Under the pieces are notes generated by a model. That model was given only the letters and a program-made list of their open reading frames with translations, searched no databases and had not been told where the DNA came from. Shown here piece by piece: positions 1 through 7,068 of a stretch of DNA of 8,856 nucleotides (within the stretch, counting starts at the first letter, position 1; every line of letters starts with the position of its first letter). Made by a program: the position numbers and the translations under genes. Source of the stretch: Propionibacteriaceae bacterium. GTDB lineage: Bacteria; Actinomycetota; Actinomycetes; Propionibacteriales; Propionibacteriaceae. Location: contig PMLO01000266.1 of assembly GCA_003158895.1 (NCBI GenBank), forward strand, positions 3,944 to 12,799, in the 5' to 3' direction.

Positions 1-844
1 CGAGCTTCTCGCCGTTGGAGGCGAACATGATGGGCTTGCCGATGACCCGCGCGATCGACAGGGCCGCGCCGCCTCGAGCATCGCCGTCGAGCTTGGTGAG
101 GACGACCCCGTCGAAGCCGACGCCTTCCTGGAACGCCTTCGCGGTGTTGACTGCGTCCTGGCCGATCATCGCGTCGACGACGAACAGGACCTCGTCGGGG
201 TTCACGGCGGCCTTGATGTCGGCGGCCTGCTGCATGAGCTCGGCATCGACGCCCAACCGGCCGGCCGTGTCGACGATGACGATGTCGTGCAGGTGGTGCG
301 ACGCGATCTCTATCGACTGCTTCGCGACCTCGATGGGATCACCGACGCCGTTGCCCGGCTGCGGCGCGTACGAGGCCACTCCGGCCTGCTGCGCGACGAC
401 CTGCAGCTGGGTGACGGCGTTGGGGCGCTGGAGGTCGGCGGCCACGAGGATCGGGGTGTGGCCCTGCGCCTTGAGCCAGACAGCCAGCTTGCCCGCGAGC
501 GTCGTCTTGCCGGCCCCTTGGAGGCCCGCGAGCATGATGACGGTCGGCGGCTTCTTGGCGAACCTCAGGTGACGGGTCTCGCCGCCGAGGATGCTCACGA
601 GCTCGTCGTTGACGATCTTGACGATCTGCTGGGCGGGGTTGAGCGCCTTGCTCAGGTCCTCGGCCTTGGCCCGCTCCCTGACGGCCGCGACGAAGTCCTT
701 GACGACGGACAGGCTGACGTCCGCTTCCAGCAGCGCGATGCGGATCTCGCGAAGGGTCTCGTCGATGTCGGCGTCGGACAGCCGACCCTTGCCGCGGAGC
801 GTGCGGAAGGCGGCGGACAGACGGTCGCTCAGGGTGTCGAACAC
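1..844 (-). CDS. ffh: Signal recognition particle GTPase Ffh (SRP54), 5' part only
   Basis: Ffh is the protein subunit of the signal recognition particle. It binds hydrophobic signal sequences emerging from the ribosome and, with 4.5S RNA and FtsY, delivers the ribosome to the membrane translocon. The window holds the first 281 codons; the reading frame stays open at the left edge, so the end of the G domain and the methionine-rich M domain are missing. Visible parts are the N-terminal helical N domain (about 1-90), the P-loop GLQGAGKTT (107-115), the G3 motif DTAGR (192-196) and TKLDGDARGG (250-259), which holds the guanine-specificity TKLD. The start is GTG at 842-844, giving MFDTLSDRLS, the usual Ffh opening. 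An AAGGA Shine-Dalgarno lies 6 bases upstream and sits in an inverted repeat. The gene follows the acetyltransferase gene by 38 bases. Identification is close to certain. Confidence 0.98.
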   Translation of the reverse strand, partial: MFDTLSDRLSAAFRTLRGKGRLSDADIDETLREIRIALLEADVSLSVVKDFVAAVRERAKAEDLSKALNPAQQIVKIVNDELVSILGGETRHLRFAKKPPTVIMLAGLQGAGKTTLAGKLAVWLKAQGHTPILVAADLQRPNAVTQLQVVAQQAGVASYAPQPGNGVGDPIEVAKQSIEIASHHLHDIVIVDTAGRLGVDAELMQQAADIKAAVNPDEVLFVVDAMIGQDAVNTAKAFQEGVGFDGVVLTKLDGDARGGAALSIARVIGKPIMFASNGEKL

Positions 845-850
845 AGGCGG

Positions 851-864
851 TCCTTGGGTAAGGA
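851..864 (-). promoter_or_regulatory. Inverted repeat covering the ffh Shine-Dalgarno
   Basis: Read on the minus strand, TCCTT-ACCC-AAGGA forms a perfect 5-bp stem with a 4-base loop. The AAGGA arm (851-855) is the only good Shine-Dalgarno for the ffh GTG start, 6 bases away. If the stem forms in the mRNA it would hide the ribosome binding site; ribosomes finishing the upstream acetyltransferase gene, whose stop is at 883-885, could open it. The inverted repeat is seen directly; a regulatory role is inference, and a stem this short is only marginally stable. Confidence 0.4.
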
Positions 865-882
865 AGACGGGACCGGGTAAGC

Positions 883-1419
883 CTACTCGGTCGGCAACCG
901 ATCCCCTGGACGCTCGCGCTCGTCCAGGATGCACTGAACCATCACCGCGTCGAGCCAGCGACCGAACTTCTTGCCGACCTGAGGCATCCGAGCGGTCTCC
1001 ACGAACCCGAGCTTCTCGTGCAGGCGCAGCGAGACCTCGTTGTCGGCCGACAGGACCCCCACCATGACGTGGATGCCTCGCTCGGCGGCAGCTTTCAGCA
1101 GCTCGGTCAGAAGCATGGTGCCGATGCCGCGGCCCTTCACGTCGGAGGTGAGGTAGATCGAGTGCTCCGCGGTGAGCGCCCACCCGGCCTTCTCACGGAA
1201 CCTGCCGTACGCGGCGTACCCGACGACGGTCCCGTCGAGCTCGGCGACCAGGGTCAGGTACGGATCCGTGGCGTGCTCGACGAGCCATTGGCGCCGGTTG
1301 TCCGTCGTCACGGTCTGGACGTCCCAGGAGGCCGTCTCGGTGAGCACTGAGTGGTTGTAGATGGCAGTGATCGCCTCGAGGTCCGCCTCGGTCGCGGGCC
1401 GAACGACCGCCTCAGTCAC
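883..1419 (-). CDS. GNAT N-acetyltransferase, phosphinothricin / methionine sulfoximine acetyltransferase-like
   Basis: This 178-residue protein is a single-domain GNAT enzyme that should transfer acetyl from acetyl-CoA to a small amine substrate in the cytoplasm. It resembles the PAT/Bar/MddA group: the N-terminal AIYNHSV (19-25), WALTAEHSIYL (80-90) with a glutamate at 85, the acetyl-CoA loop KGRGIGT (95-101), LHEKLGF with His134, and the C-terminal KKFGRWLDAVMVQ (150-162). The glutamate and histidine match residues proposed as catalytic in PAT enzymes. The length is normal for the family. The GTG start at 1417-1419 lies inside the end of ftsY (8-base overlap) and has no clear Shine-Dalgarno, so translation is probably coupled to ftsY. 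The real substrate cannot be read from sequence: herbicide-type amino acids, methionine sulfoximine and other amines are all possible. It has no evident link to SRP function. Confidence 0.9.
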   Translation of the reverse strand: MTEAVVRPATEADLEAITAIYNHSVLTETASWDVQTVTTDNRRQWLVEHATDPYLTLVAELDGTVVGYAAYGRFREKAGWALTAEHSIYLTSDVKGRGIGTMLLTELLKAAAERGIHVMVGVLSADNEVSLRLHEKLGFVETARMPQVGKKFGRWLDAVMVQCILDERERPGDRLPTE

Positions 1420-2569
1420 CGAGCACGCCGTCGACGAACTGCGCGGGGTCGAACGGCGCCAGGTCGTCGACGCCCTCGCCCAGACCGATCAGCTTCACCG
1501 GGACGCCGAGCTCGCGCTGCACCTGGACGACGATGCCGCCCTTGGCCGATCCGTCCAGCTTCGTGAGCACGATGCCGGTGACGTCGACCACCTCGCCGAA
1601 CGTACGGGCCTGGACGAGACCGTTCTGCCCCGTGGTGGCGTCGAGCACCAGCAGCACCTCGGTGACGGGCGCGATCTTCTCGATGACCCGCTTCACCTTG
1701 CCGAGCTCGTCCATGAGACCGGTCTTGGTGTGCAGGCGACCGGCGGTGTCGACGAGAACGACGTCGGCGCCACTGTCGCGCCCCGCGGAGACGGCGGTGT
1801 ACGCGACGGAGGCGGGGTCGGCGCCCTCGGCACCGCGGATCGTCTCGACCCCTACCCGGTCGCCCCAGGTCGTGAGCTGGTCGGCGGCGGCGGCCCGGAA
1901 CGTGTCTGCCGCTCCCAGCACGACGGTCTTGCCCTCGGCGACCAGCACCCGGGCCAGCTTGCCGACGGTCGTCGTCTTGCCGGTGCCGTTCACGCCGACA
2001 ACGAGCACGACGCCAGGGAGCTCGCGCCCATCGGGGCCGGGCGCGCCGATGGAGTGGACCGTACGGTCGAGCTCAGGACCGACCAGCGCGATGAGCTCCT
2101 GACGCAGCACCTCGTGGGCCCTCGCGGGATCGACGACCCCGTCCACGGCCAGCCGCTGACGCAGCTTGGTCGTCAGCTCGGTGGCGGGTCCGACGCCGAG
2201 ATCAGACGTGATGAGCGTCGCCTCGAAGTCGTCCCAGGTCGACTCGTCGATCCTGTCGTGGGAGAGCAGATCGGCCAGACCGCGGGCGAGGGCGTTCTGG
2301 CTCCCGGCCAGGCGGCGACGCAGTCGTACGAGTCGCGACGCGGGCGCCTCGGGAACATCCAGGGTGGTGGTGTGGCTCTCCACAGCGGTGGCCGCAGCCG
2401 GAGCCGCACCCTCGTCAGGCTCGGCGGGCTGCGCCGGCGCTGCGGGTGTCAGGCGAGGCCGCTCCTCGACGGGAGGCAGGGCCCTCCCGCGGGACCGTAC
2501 AACGAGGACGGCTGCCACGACCACGACGATGACGACAGCCGCGATGGCGAGCCAGTAGAGCGGATTCAC
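1412..2569 (-). CDS. ftsY: Signal recognition particle receptor FtsY
   Basis: FtsY is the membrane-side SRP GTPase; it pairs with Ffh and hands translating ribosomes to SecYEG. The 385-residue protein begins with a hydrophobic helix (about 5-24) followed by an Arg-rich stop (25-29), so it is membrane-anchored, unlike E. coli FtsY with its long acidic A domain. A low-complexity linker rich in Ala, Pro and Glu (30-75) leads to the N domain (about 80-165) and the G domain: P-loop GVNGTGKTT (192-200), DTFRAAA (222-228), DTAGR (274-278), TKLD (336-339) and the closing GLGEGVDDLAPF (362-373). The GTG start at 2567-2569 is preceded by TAGGA with 7-base spacing, and no alternative start would keep the anchor. 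Its 3' end overlaps the acetyltransferase gene by 8 bases. A hairpin lies just upstream, after the small membrane protein gene. Confidence 0.98.
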   Translation of the reverse strand: MNPLYWLAIAAVVIVVVVAAVLVVRSRGRALPPVEERPRLTPAAPAQPAEPDEGAAPAAATAVESHTTTLDVPEAPASRLVRLRRRLAGSQNALARGLADLLSHDRIDESTWDDFEATLITSDLGVGPATELTTKLRQRLAVDGVVDPARAHEVLRQELIALVGPELDRTVHSIGAPGPDGRELPGVVLVVGVNGTGKTTTVGKLARVLVAEGKTVVLGAADTFRAAAADQLTTWGDRVGVETIRGAEGADPASVAYTAVSAGRDSGADVVLVDTAGRLHTKTGLMDELGKVKRVIEKIAPVTEVLLVLDATTGQNGLVQARTFGEVVDVTGIVLTKLDGSAKGGIVVQVQRELGVPVKLIGLGEGVDDLAPFDPAQFVDGVLGD

Positions 2570-2607
2570 GCGGTCATCCTACGGGGAGCACCGAGCCGGG
2601 CTTCGAC

Positions 2608-2630
2608 CCCGAGCGTCGGACGACCTCGGG
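2608..2630 (-). terminator. Hairpin between the small membrane protein gene and ftsY
   Basis: Arms 2608-2617 and 2622-2630 pair over 9 bp (CCCGAG/CTCGGG plus GTC/GAC) with one bulged base at 2614 and a 4-base loop. The structure starts directly after the TGA stop of the 67-residue gene (2631-2633) and ends about 40 bases before the ftsY start. No U-tract follows on the minus strand, so it is not a classic intrinsic terminator. It could be a U-less actinobacterial terminator, an attenuator, or an mRNA processing or 3'-end stability element. The pairing is visible; the function is inference. Confidence 0.35.
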
Positions 2631-2834
2631 TCAGCGACGCGCGTCGAGGAGGCGGAGCAACGCCTGGGGCGGCTCGGCGTCACCGTTCAGGTGCTGGGCG
2701 GTACGGCGCATGATCGCGGCGAACCTCGTACCCGTGATGCGGCTCCCCTTGTCGGCGATACCCACCGTCACGACGAGGGCAAGACCGACGATGATCGCAA
2801 GAACGACCGCCATGGCGACGATTGCGGAGAGCAT
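2631..2834 (-). CDS. Small single-pass membrane protein of unknown function (67 aa)
   Basis: I do not recognise this protein. From the ATG at 2832-2834 it has 67 residues: a long hydrophobic segment (about 2-26, rich in Val, Ile, Ala, Leu) and then a basic tail with KGSR (29-32), RR at 43-44 and a C-terminal RLLDARR. This suggests a single membrane helix with a cytoplasmic C-terminus. The start is set by GAAAGG (2842-2847) 7 bases upstream. The frame stays open upstream to 2903, but that extension has no comparable ribosome binding site and would put a polar stretch before the membrane helix. The stop is TGA at 2631-2633. The gene lies 77 bases after smc and 61 before ftsY, and both gaps hold inverted repeats, so it may be expressed somewhat independently. 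A link to membrane targeting is only a guess from its position next to ftsY. The ribosome binding site, coherent membrane topology and tight fit between genes argue that it is real. Confidence 0.75.
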   Translation of the reverse strand: MLSAIVAMAVVLAIIVGLALVVTVGIADKGSRITGTRFAAIMRRTAQHLNGDAEPPQALLRLLDARR

Positions 2835-2841
2835 GACAAAA

Positions 2842-2847
2842 CCTTTC
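2842..2847 (-). promoter_or_regulatory. Ribosome binding site that sets the start of the 67-aa membrane protein
   Basis: On the minus strand GAAAGG stands 7 bases before the ATG at 2832-2834. It is the only purine-rich, 16S-complementary stretch near any in-frame start here, and it favours the 67-residue form over a 90-residue form starting at 2903. Confidence 0.6.
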
Positions 2848-2856
2848 GCAGGGGAA

Positions 2857-2878
2857 GCGCGCATCCAGTCTCGCGCGC
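2857..2878 (-). repeat. GCGCGC inverted repeat after smc
   Basis: GCGCGC at 2857-2862 and 2873-2878 can form a 6-bp all-GC stem with a 10-base loop in the 77-base gap between smc and the small membrane protein gene. It could be a weak terminator or pause site for smc transcripts. No U-tract follows on the minus strand, and short GC-only repeats arise by chance in DNA of this composition, so confidence is low. Confidence 0.25.
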
Positions 2879-2911
2879 CACCCGGAGGAGTGCACGACGC
2901 CACGCCGCCGG

Positions 2912-5900
2912 CTAGTCGCCGTCGTCGCGAAGTCGTTGTGAGATGACCGCCGACACCCCATCCCCACGCATGGTCACGCCGTAGAGGGCGTCAGCGACTT
3001 CCATCGTACGCTTCTGGTGCGTGATGACGAGCAACTGTGAGGTTGCTCTCAGCTCTTCATAGATCTCTAACAGGCGGCCCAGGTTCGTGTCGTCGAGCGC
3101 CGCCTCGACCTCATCGAGGATGTAGAAGGGGCTCGGCCGGGCCTTGAACAGGCTGACGAGGAACGCGACCGCCACCAGCGAGCGCTCACCGCCCGACAGC
3201 AGAGACAGCCGCTTGATCTTCTTGCCGGCGGGACGCGCCTCCACCTCGACGCCGGTGGACAGCCACTCCCCCGGGTCGGTGAGCACGAGTGCACCCTCGC
3301 CGCCTGGGAACAGTCGCGCGAACACGCCTTCGAACTCCCGCGCCACATCCTCGTACGCCTGGGCGAACACCTCGCGGACGCGGGCGTCGACCTCGTCGAC
3401 GATCTCGAGCAGATCCTGCCTCGTACGTCGCAGGTCCTCCAGCTGGTTCGACAGGAACGAGTGCCGCTCCTGCATCGCGTCGAACTCCTCGAGCGCCAGC
3501 GGGTTCACCTTGCCGAGCACCTGCAGGTTGCGCTCCGCGATCCGGAGCCGGCGCAGCTGCTCCTCACGGATGTATGGAACGGGCTCGGGCGTCTCGTCCT
3601 CGGCCGTCAGGGGCAGGCCGTCGTCGGTGACCAGGACGGGTACGAGCTGGTCGGGGCCGTACTCAGCCCTGAGCGTCTCGGGGTCGATGGCGACCTCGGC
3701 CATGGCCCGTTCGCCGAGCGCCTCGATCCGCATCCGCTGCTGCGAGCGCGCCAGCTCGTCCCGGTGGGCGCTGTCGACGAGTCCTTCGAGCTCCTTCGCC
3801 AGGTGACGTACGGACGCTCTCGCGTGCCCGAGCACCTCGTTGGCGTCGGCCCTGTCCCGATCGGCCGCGTCGCGCTCGGCCGCGATCGCCGCTCGCGAGA
3901 CCTCGAGGCGGCGCAGCAGGTACGACGCCGCCTCATGGACCGCCTTCGCGGTCTCGCCCTCGCGTCGCAGCTGGTCACGGCGGGCCTCCGCGCGAGCCCG
4001 CGCCTGACGCTCAGCCTGTGCGGCCGTACGCAGGGACTCCGCACGCCCCGCAGCCGCTCGGCTGCGCTCCTCGACCGTACGCAGGGCGAGTCGTGCCTCC
4101 ATCTCGGCCGACCGTGCCTTGCGCGCGGCCTCCGCCAGGGCGTCCCGCTCGGTGGGGTCCGGCTCGGCCAGCTCCCCCTCGGCGGACGCCAGGTCGAGAC
4201 GCGCCGACATCTCCTGCAGCGCGGCGAGGTCGCGGGCCTTGGAGGCCTCCGTCTCGGCGATCTGGGCGTCGAGGCGTTCCGCCTCACCACGTGCGGAACG
4301 GGCAGTCTGGTTGAACTGGCCCAGCTGTTCGGCCAGCGCGTTCTGCTGCGCGTCCGACTCGTTGAGCCTGGCCAGTGCGACGTCGAGCCGCGCCTGCGCA
4401 TCCTCGAGGGTCGCCGTGACAGCCGTCACAGCGAAGCCCACACGTTCGACCTCGTGCTGCGCGGCGGTGAGCTGTTCGGCCGCCTCGTCGACGGCCACCT
4501 GGACCTGGATGAGGCTCGGCCTGGCCCCTGACCCGCCGCTCGCGAACCACTCGGACAGGACGTCGCCATCCCGGGTGACCGCCGTCACGTCCGCGAGCTG
4601 ACGTACGAGGGCTCGCGCCGCGTGAAGGTCGTCGACAACGGCGACCTTGCGGAGCAGCCGCCGGAGCGCTCCCTGTACGGACACCTCTGCCGTGACGACG
4701 TCGATCGCGTACCGGGCCTTGTCCGGCAGCACGGGCCACGTCTCGCCCGTGTCCGTCGCGCCCCCCAGCAGCATGCCCGCGCGGCCGAGGTCCTTGGACT
4801 TCAGGTGGGCGAACGCGCCGAGGGCTGCATCGAGATCGGTGACGGCCACCGCGTCCGCGGCCGAGCCCAGGGCCGCAGACACCGCCGCCTCGTAGCCCGC
4901 CTCGACCGTGACCAGTGCGGCGACCGAGCCCAGGAGACCGCCGACCGACTCTGTAGCTGCCAGCAGCTGGCTCGACGCACCCTCGCGCTCCAGCCCGAGC
5001 TTCAACGCCTCGAGGCGTGCGGTGAGGGCGGCTCGCAGCTGTGCCGCCTCGCGCTCCTGGTCCCGCAGCGCCGCGAGCTCCTGCTGCGCGTGCGTGACCC
5101 CGTCCTCTGCGGCCTCGTACTCGGAGTCCAGGCCCAGCTCGCCCTCGTCGAGCCCGGCGACGTTCGACTCGAGCGTCTGGAACGCCCTCGTCGCCTCGTC
5201 CGCGCGCGCCAGTACGGCGTCGCGGGCGGCCGTCAGGCGCGTGGTCTGCTCGGCGGCGTTCTCCGTACGGCTCCTCAGCGAGCCCACCTGGCCCGTGAGC
5301 CTGGCGAGGCCCTCACGCCGGTCGGACGCCGCACGTACGAGAGCGGCGAGTCGTGACTCGGACTGGGTGTGCTCGCTCTCCGCCGCCACTCGGCGCTCGG
5401 TCGCCTCGGCGAGCGCCCGCTCACGCCGCGTGACCTCGGCGCGCAGGCCTTCCTCGGCCCTGGCTTCGGTCGCAGCCTCGGCGTCGAGGGCGTCAGGATC
5501 GCGTCCCGGCCGTCCGTCGATCGGCAGCTCGTCGGCGTGGCGGATCCGCTCGGCGGCGATCGAGATCGTGGACGTGATCCGTTCCCGGAGCCCAGCGAGC
5601 CCGTACCAGGTCTCCTGCGCCGACTGGAAGCGCGGTTGGGCCGATGCCAGGTCTCGCTCCGCCGTCTCCTCCTCCTCCCGCGCCTCCGCCAAGGCGGTCT
5701 CGACGCGCGACCGTTCGGCGACAAGCGCCGCTTCGTCAGCCATCTCCGCGTCGAGGGACGTCATGGCCTGGACGAGGTCATCGGCGAGCAGGCGTGCCTT
5801 CGCGTCGAGCAGCTCGGCCTGGATGACCGACGCCTTCCGTGCCACCTCGGCCTGCCGGCTCAGCGGCTTGAGCTGCCGGCGGATCTCGGAGACGAGGTCG

Positions 5901-6475
5901 GCCAGACGGTTGAGGTTGGCCTCGGTCGACTCGAGCTTGCGGAGCGCCTTCTCCTTGCGCTTGCGATGCTTGAGGACCCCCGCAGCCTCCTCGATGAAGC
6001 CACGGCGGCCCTCCGGTGTCGCCGAGAGGATCGCGTCGAGCTGGCCCTGGCCGACGATGACGTGCATCTCCTGGCCGATGCCGGAGTCGCTGAGCAGGTC
6101 CTGGACGTCGAGCAGGCGTGACGCGTGGCCGTTGATCGCGTAGTCGCTGCCACCGTTGCGGAACATCGTGCGCGAGATCGTGACCTCGCTGTACTCGATC
6201 GGCAGCGCACCGTCGGTGTTGTCGATCGTGAGAACGACCTCGGCGCGACCGAGAGGCGCGCGGTTCGACGTACCGGCGAAGATGACGTCTTCCATCTTGC
6301 CGCCGCGCAACGACTTGGCGCCCTGCTCCCCCATGACCCAGGCGAGGGCGTCGACGACGTTGGACTTGCCCGAGCCGTTCGGACCCACGACGCAGGTGAT
6401 GCCAGGCTCGAAGTTCAGGGTGGTCGAGGACGCGAACGACTTGAACCCGCGCAACGTCAGGCTCTTGAGGTACAC
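2912..6475 (-). CDS. smc: Chromosome partition/condensation ATPase SMC
   Basis: SMC is the ATPase of the bacterial condensin-like complex. With the kleisin ScpA and ScpB it extrudes and compacts DNA and helps chromosome arms segregate. The 1187-residue protein shows the full family layout: an N-terminal head with Walker A GPNGSGKSN (31-39) and the Q-loop VGQGQL (141-146); a long Ala/Glu/Arg-rich coiled coil (about 165-505); a globular hinge (about 511-650) ending in GGSG (647-650); the returning coiled coil (about 655-1010); and a C-terminal head with signature LLSGGE (1092-1097) and Walker B YILDE with Asp1121 and Glu1122. The opening MYLKSLTLRGFKSF is typical, which fixes the GTG start at 6473-6475 although no good Shine-Dalgarno precedes it. 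The gene is 32 bases after the gtrA-like gene. scpA and scpB are not in the window. Nothing is truncated or missing. Confidence 0.98.
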   Translation of the reverse strand: MYLKSLTLRGFKSFASSTTLNFEPGITCVVGPNGSGKSNVVDALAWVMGEQGAKSLRGGKMEDVIFAGTSNRAPLGRAEVVLTIDNTDGALPIEYSEVTISRTMFRNGGSDYAINGHASRLLDVQDLLSDSGIGQEMHVIVGQGQLDAILSATPEGRRGFIEEAAGVLKHRKRKEKALRKLESTEANLNRLADLVSEIRRQLKPLSRQAEVARKASVIQAELLDAKARLLADDLVQAMTSLDAEMADEAALVAERSRVETALAEAREEEETAERDLASAQPRFQSAQETWYGLAGLRERITSTISIAAERIRHADELPIDGRPGRDPDALDAEAATEARAEEGLRAEVTRRERALAEATERRVAAESEHTQSESRLAALVRAASDRREGLARLTGQVGSLRSRTENAAEQTTRLTAARDAVLARADEATRAFQTLESNVAGLDEGELGLDSEYEAAEDGVTHAQQELAALRDQEREAAQLRAALTARLEALKLGLEREGASSQLLAATESVGGLLGSVAALVTVEAGYEAAVSAALGSAADAVAVTDLDAALGAFAHLKSKDLGRAGMLLGGATDTGETWPVLPDKARYAIDVVTAEVSVQGALRRLLRKVAVVDDLHAARALVRQLADVTAVTRDGDVLSEWFASGGSGARPSLIQVQVAVDEAAEQLTAAQHEVERVGFAVTAVTATLEDAQARLDVALARLNESDAQQNALAEQLGQFNQTARSARGEAERLDAQIAETEASKARDLAALQEMSARLDLASAEGELAEPDPTERDALAEAARKARSAEMEARLALRTVEERSRAAAGRAESLRTAAQAERQARARAEARRDQLRREGETAKAVHEAASYLLRRLEVSRAAIAAERDAADRDRADANEVLGHARASVRHLAKELEGLVDSAHRDELARSQQRMRIEALGERAMAEVAIDPETLRAEYGPDQLVPVLVTDDGLPLTAEDETPEPVPYIREEQLRRLRIAERNLQVLGKVNPLALEEFDAMQERHSFLSNQLEDLRRTRQDLLEIVDEVDARVREVFAQAYEDVAREFEGVFARLFPGGEGALVLTDPGEWLSTGVEVEARPAGKKIKRLSLLSGGERSLVAVAFLVSLFKARPSPFYILDEVEAALDDTNLGRLLEIYEELRATSQLLVITHQKRTMEVADALYGVTMRGDGVSAVISQRLRDDGD

Positions 6476-6507
6476 GGCAGGGACTTTAGCGCTGAATGCT
6501 GCGGCGC

Positions 6508-7068
6508 TTAGACGAAGTTCTCGCCGTGATGGCGCTTACGGACCGCCCGGAATGTCCAGACCTTGTTGACGATGAAGTTCACCGGCATCACCAGGATGAT
6601 CTGGATGATCTGCGCCCAGTACAGCCTCCGCCGCCAGAACGGCTCCGTGTCGACGAAGAAGCTGCTCGACAGGTAGACCGGCGAGGCCGGGTTGCGCAGT
6701 GCCACGAGGATGGCGAACCCGACGAGCTGCGCCACAGCACCCACCAGGAGGAACGGCAGGAACTCCTTCATGAACGGCGCGCGGTTCACGGAGCGGAACG
6801 TCCAGTGCCGGTTGAGGATGAAGTTGAAGACGTTCGCGCCCAGGAAGGCGACGAGCGCGTAGACCAGGTAGAACCGGACGTTGAACGACGTCCCCGGGAT
6901 CGGGAAGGCGGGGTCGTAGTCGTGCACGTGAAGCAGATGGGTGCCGATCTGGGCGCAGATGGCGACGACCACCATGTTCACGGCCACACCGCCGCCTCCG
7001 ATGATCCCGAACTGCACGAACTGACGCAGGGACCTGCGGTGGCGAGTGAGGGCTGAGGTGATGGTCAC
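6508..7068 (-). CDS. GtrA-family (PF04138-type) multipass membrane protein
   Basis: This 186-residue integral membrane protein has four predicted membrane helices (about 17-40, 66-87, 101-124, 148-168). It carries the GtrA-family motif twice, at the ends of helices 2 and 4: NFILNRHWTF (82-91) and NFIVNKVWTF (164-173). GtrA-like proteins are thought to help move lipid-linked sugars across the membrane or to act in cell-wall polysaccharide synthesis; the substrate here is unknown. The loops between helices 1 and 2 and between 3 and 4 are about 25 residues each, so the protein is longer than small GtrA members. The start chosen is GTG at 7066-7068, which overlaps the mutM stop by 4 bases (GTGA) and lies just before the first helix. 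A longer open frame to 7374 exists, but it runs through mutM and adds a low-quality Arg/Pro-rich leader. No Shine-Dalgarno is visible, so translation is probably coupled to mutM. Confidence 0.88.
   Translation of the reverse strand: MTITSALTRHRRSLRQFVQFGIIGGGGVAVNMVVVAICAQIGTHLLHVHDYDPAFPIPGTSFNVRFYLVYALVAFLGANVFNFILNRHWTFRSVNRAPFMKEFLPFLLVGAVAQLVGFAILVALRNPASPVYLSSSFFVDTEPFWRRRLYWAQIIQIILVMPVNFIVNKVWTFRAVRKRHHGENFV

Noticed and set aside
1361..2713. 450-codon open frame on the plus strand opposite ftsY
   Set aside because: It mirrors the ftsY codon structure in high-GC DNA. The translation is Arg/Gly/Asp-rich with no recognisable domain and no ribosome binding site, while ftsY on the other strand is complete.
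2835..2903. N-terminal extension of the small membrane protein to 90 residues
   Set aside because: There is no Shine-Dalgarno before the upstream start, and the added residues form a polar leader. The ATG at 2832-2834 has GAAAGG at good spacing.
2835..2911. Possible promoter for the small membrane protein gene in the 77-base gap after smc
   Set aside because: No pair of -35 and -10 elements with acceptable spacing could be seen; a promoter is possible but not supported by the sequence.
3461..6143. Several long plus-strand open frames opposite smc (for example 3461-4531 and 4908-6143)
   Set aside because: They are antisense shadows of the Ala/Glu/Arg-rich coiled-coil codons of smc. Their low-complexity Ser/Arg/Ala or Arg/Leu/Gly translations resemble no protein family.
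6488..6508. Short inverted repeat AGCGC/GCGCT around the gtrA stop codon
   Set aside because: Only 5 bp with an 11-base loop and no U-tract; expected by chance in GC-rich DNA.
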